Shown: one piece after another, positions 61,705 to 64,000 of the stretch | How the letters are laid out: every line of letters begins with the position of its first letter | How positions within the stretch are numbered: the stretch's first letter is position 1 | Program-made: the position numbers and the translations under genes | Source of the DNA: Bacillota bacterium | Lineage (GTDB): Bacteria > Bacillota_I > Bacilli_A > Izemoplasmatales > Hujiaoplasmataceae | Length of the DNA: 64,000 bases | Direction of reading: 5' to 3' | NCBI GenBank assembly: GCA_018816905.1 | Contig: JAHIVB010000003.1 | Coordinates: forward strand, 62,001 to 126,000 | The notes under the pieces: model-generated | What the model saw: only the letters and a program-made list of their open reading frames with translations | Databases searched by the model: none | What the model was told of the DNA's origin: nothing

Positions 61705-62052
61705 TCATATTTCCTTTTTTTCAACTACACAAAAGCCGATTGCATATTCGCGTTCATGTGATAACGACAAGTGGATCGTCTTGTCTGAAAAACTAGGTGA
61801 TTTCAAGTATGGTTTTCCTGCTTCATCATTAAGAACAACCAAGTCGTCCATTCCTGAAAATCCATCGTAAGACTGAAATGCTTTTTTAATGGCTTCCTTA
61901 ACCGCAAAGCGTCCTGCCAAATACTCTTTCTGTCTTTTCTCTGAAAGATACCCGTTTCTTTGGTCTATTTCTTCAGGACTCAAAATTTTTGAGATTAATG
62001 ATTCAGATACCCTTGAAATTTCTACAATATCAATGCCAATGCCTAAAATCAT
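61705..62052 (-). CDS. acpS: Holo-[acyl-carrier-protein] synthase
   Basis: 115 residues. N-terminal GIGIDIVEISRV with the metal-binding Asp, and GRFAVKEAIKKAF with the catalytic Glu/Lys, are diagnostic. It transfers phosphopantetheine from CoA to acyl carrier protein for fatty-acid synthesis. Its ATG overlaps the whiA stop by four bases. Confidence 0.95.
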   Translation of the reverse strand: MILGIGIDIVEISRVSESLISKILSPEEIDQRNGYLSEKRQKEYLAGRFAVKEAIKKAFQSYDGFSGMDDLVVLNDEAGKPYLKSPSFSDKTIHLSLSHEREYAIGFCVVEKKEI

Positions 62053-63002
62053 TCCTCTCCCTCCTCTTCAATCAATAATTTAAGGGCTAAATCTTTGATT
62101 GCTCGGTAACGATGGTTTAGCGCGGATTTTGAAATTTGATCATCATAATGCTCCAAAGAAGCAAAAGAAAGCTCATGTAATGTCGACTCAGGATATGTTT
62201 TTCTCAAGAGTATAGCTTCTTTCATACTATTGGGGATTTGATCATGGAGATGTCGTTCGATGATTTCTATGTATTCAAGTTGCTTGATTCCAGCTTCAAT
62301 CGCTTTTCTTTCATTTGCTATGTCACAATTGATGACTCGATTAATTGAATTTTTAAAATCTCTCTTTATTCTAGAATCTTCATACTCAAATAAAGAATTG
62401 GTTGCACCTACCACTTTTAAAAAGTCAGCAATTTTTTCTGCTTCCTTTATATAAGCGATATAGCCTCTTTTGTTTTTTGATACTTTGGCGTTGAGTGCGA
62501 ATTCTTTTGCAATGTTTTGAATGACTTCCGCTTGAGGTAATGAAAATGTTTGAATTTCGAGATGATAAGAAGCTGTTTCGGGACTATTAAGTGATCCTCC
62601 AGCTAAGAAAGCACCTCTTAGATACGCTCTTTTGCAGCAATCTTTTTCAATCAATTCTGGATTTGTCTCTTGGAAAAACATTCCACTTTTACCTAATAGT
62701 GATAAATCGTTAATAATGAAATCAACCTTATCATGCACTGACAGTAAAAATAAGTCATGCTTTTGAAATTTTGTCTGCTTTTTGCTAAGAATCTGCAATT
62801 CTACTTTATAAATATCTTTTAGCAATTTCGTAACTTTGCGGATAACTGCATTATTTGTGGATTGAAATACAAGTTGAATTCCCAAACTGGAAAGTTCAAT
62901 TGAACCACCAATGTGAAATAAAGCCGATAATTCGGCTTTATTACAACACTCTAAATGATGGAGACTTGACAATTCTGTCTTAACAGTTGTTGAAAACGAC
63001 AT
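62049..63002 (-). CDS. whiA: WhiA-family DNA-binding regulator
   Basis: 317 residues: an N-terminal pair of LAGLIDADG-like lobes (CCKRAYLRGAFLAGGSLNSPE near 121-141) and a C-terminal helix-turn-helix (TLHELSFASLEHYDDQISKSALNHRYRAI). WhiA is near universal in Gram-positive bacteria and affects cell division and chromosome segregation, not only sporulation. It lies upstream of acpS and downstream of lgt. Confidence 0.95.
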   Translation of the reverse strand: MSFSTTVKTELSSLHHLECCNKAELSALFHIGGSIELSSLGIQLVFQSTNNAVIRKVTKLLKDIYKVELQILSKKQTKFQKHDLFLLSVHDKVDFIINDLSLLGKSGMFFQETNPELIEKDCCKRAYLRGAFLAGGSLNSPETASYHLEIQTFSLPQAEVIQNIAKEFALNAKVSKNKRGYIAYIKEAEKIADFLKVVGATNSLFEYEDSRIKRDFKNSINRVINCDIANERKAIEAGIKQLEYIEIIERHLHDQIPNSMKEAILLRKTYPESTLHELSFASLEHYDDQISKSALNHRYRAIKDLALKLLIEEEGEE

Positions 63003-63130
63003 GGAATCACTCCAATATATGATAGTAAATATTGATTATAAGAACGATTAAAAAAGTATTTAGAAGAAGATACACTTAGATAGAAACCAATGTAAATCTT
63101 ATATGTAGAAAAATTACAAACGATATGACA

Positions 63131-64000
63131 TTAGGATTCGACTTCAGCAACATCCGTCTCTTTACTTCCAAAGCAACCAGGAACCGTTTCATACGTCATT
63201 CCTTTTCTCTTAGTCCTAATTAAAACAGATAACAAAATGCCACCGAGAATCATAATCACGCTTGTTACAATTGCTGATTTGAACGTGAACCCAAGAAATT
63301 GGAATACAAGTGGGTCTGTTCTCATCGTCTCGATGAAGATTCTGACGGCTCCATACCATATTAGATATAAACTTAAAAGTTCGCCAAAATGAATTTTCTT
63401 CACTCTTCTCAAGACTAACATCAACGCAAAACCAATTAAATTTAATGAAGATTCATAAAAGAAGGTTGGGTGATAGTAACCCGTTAAAGGTTCAACGCTA
63501 ATCCCGTGTAGACCTCTTAAAATGTACATATTGTTCACAATGAATTCCGGAAGGTGAAGTGAGTATCTTAGATAGTTGAACTGTTCTTCAAGAGTTAGGT
63601 TCGCAACTCCTCCAGTGATGCCACCAACCAAACCACCATGCGCCTCTTGGTTGAAGAAATTGCCCCATCGTCCAAAAGCTTGTGCAATGATAAACCCGAC
63701 GGCAATGATGTCAATGACTTTAAATATATCAATCTTTTTCTTTCTTGTATAGAAGTAAGCGCAAATAACCGCCGTAACAAATGCACCGTGAATAGCTAAT
63801 CCAGACAACCCAAAACTAGAGAAATCTAAGGTTCCGCTTGAAAACCCTATGGCTCGCAAGATGGATGGAAAGAAATCTCCATAAAAGAAAGAGTCCCATT
63901 CAAAGACGACATACCATAATCTTGCTCCCAGAATGGAGACAGGAACAATCCAAAGAAATCCATCAATAAGATCATCTTGTTTGATTCCAGTTCTTTTCGC
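63131..64000 (-). CDS. lgt: Prolipoprotein diacylglyceryl transferase (partial, start beyond window end)
   Basis: 290 codons; the frame stays open to the right edge, so the N-terminus is missing. Membrane helices and the motifs LAIHGAF, GRWGNFFNQEAHGG (the Lgt signature) and PTFFYESSLNLIGF identify the enzyme, which attaches diacylglycerol to lipobox cysteines. It serves lipoproteins such as the CotH-like protein and the small lipoprotein at 31018. The coding starts of only the C-terminal part would be wrong; upstream codons continue the protein (LWYVVFEWDSFFYGDFF). Confidence 0.93.
   Translation of the reverse strand, partial: AKRTGIKQDDLIDGFLWIVPVSILGARLWYVVFEWDSFFYGDFFPSILRAIGFSSGTLDFSSFGLSGLAIHGAFVTAVICAYFYTRKKKIDIFKVIDIIAVGFIIAQAFGRWGNFFNQEAHGGLVGGITGGVANLTLEEQFNYLRYSLHLPEFIVNNMYILRGLHGISVEPLTGYYHPTFFYESSLNLIGFALMLVLRRVKKIHFGELLSLYLIWYGAVRIFIETMRTDPLVFQFLGFTFKSAIVTSVIMILGGILLSVLIRTKRKGMTYETVPGCFGSKETDVAEVES

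Overview
This window comes from a low-GC, fermentative bacterium of the Bacillota/Mycoplasmatota type. Genes are dense and carry clear AGGAGG-like ribosome binding sites. TGA acts as an ordinary stop, including in several ATGA overlaps, so this is not a UGA=Trp mollicute. A V-type ATPase, class II and class III ribonucleotide reductases, an Nfn transhydrogenase and two amino-acid fermentation operons point to an anaerobe that lives on lysine and glutamate. An Izemoplasmatales/Acholeplasma-like or clostridial relative fits, but the exact lineage cannot be fixed from the sequence alone.

Layout: 1-2908 (minus) is the start of a V-ATPase operon that contains two tandem subunit-I genes, the first lacking the membrane domain. 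At 3048-5264 (minus) are a small HMA protein and the most unusual locus of the window: a secreted precursor with eight copies of the peptide DDEPEFMY, followed by an HTH-plus-TPR regulator, with a nested dyad over the putative precursor promoter. 5544-9900 holds a PQ-loop protein, an acyltransferase, a membrane GGDEF protein and an MFS transporter. 10456-15491 (plus) is nrdJ-nrdD-nrdG. 15591-23000 holds a CotH-like lipoprotein, tRNA-Tyr, mgsA, a phosphodiesterase-like protein, a MATE exporter and two orphan membrane proteins. 23090-25325 is nfnB/nfnA. 25499-27366 is an Asn-specific T-box with asparagine synthase. 27486-30784 is a heterodimeric ABC exporter behind a pair of palindromic operators. 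31018-32842 has two orphan secreted or membrane proteins, followed by tRNA-Thr and tRNA-Val.

33529-51120 (minus) is the metabolic core. The upstream operon, behind a lysine riboswitch and a perfect cre site, runs MaoC-like, atoD, atoA, kal, kce, kdd, kamA, kamB, kamD, kamE, pduO. It can take lysine through 3,6- and 3,5-diaminohexanoate to acetoacetate and crotonyl-CoA. The second operon, with its own promoter and a near-consensus cre, runs glmS, glmL, glmE, mal, citD, citE, citF, citXG. It can take glutamate through methylaspartate and mesaconate towards citramalate, and the citrate-lyase-like enzyme is probably a citramalate lyase. PduO can supply adenosylcobalamin to both mutases and to NrdJ.

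51443-64000 is mostly housekeeping: mutY with a NUDIX gene, an ATPase with a stand-alone TipAS protein, ptsI, two tRNA-Ser genes, a second GGDEF protein, tex, a thioredoxin-like protein, acpS, whiA and a partial lgt.
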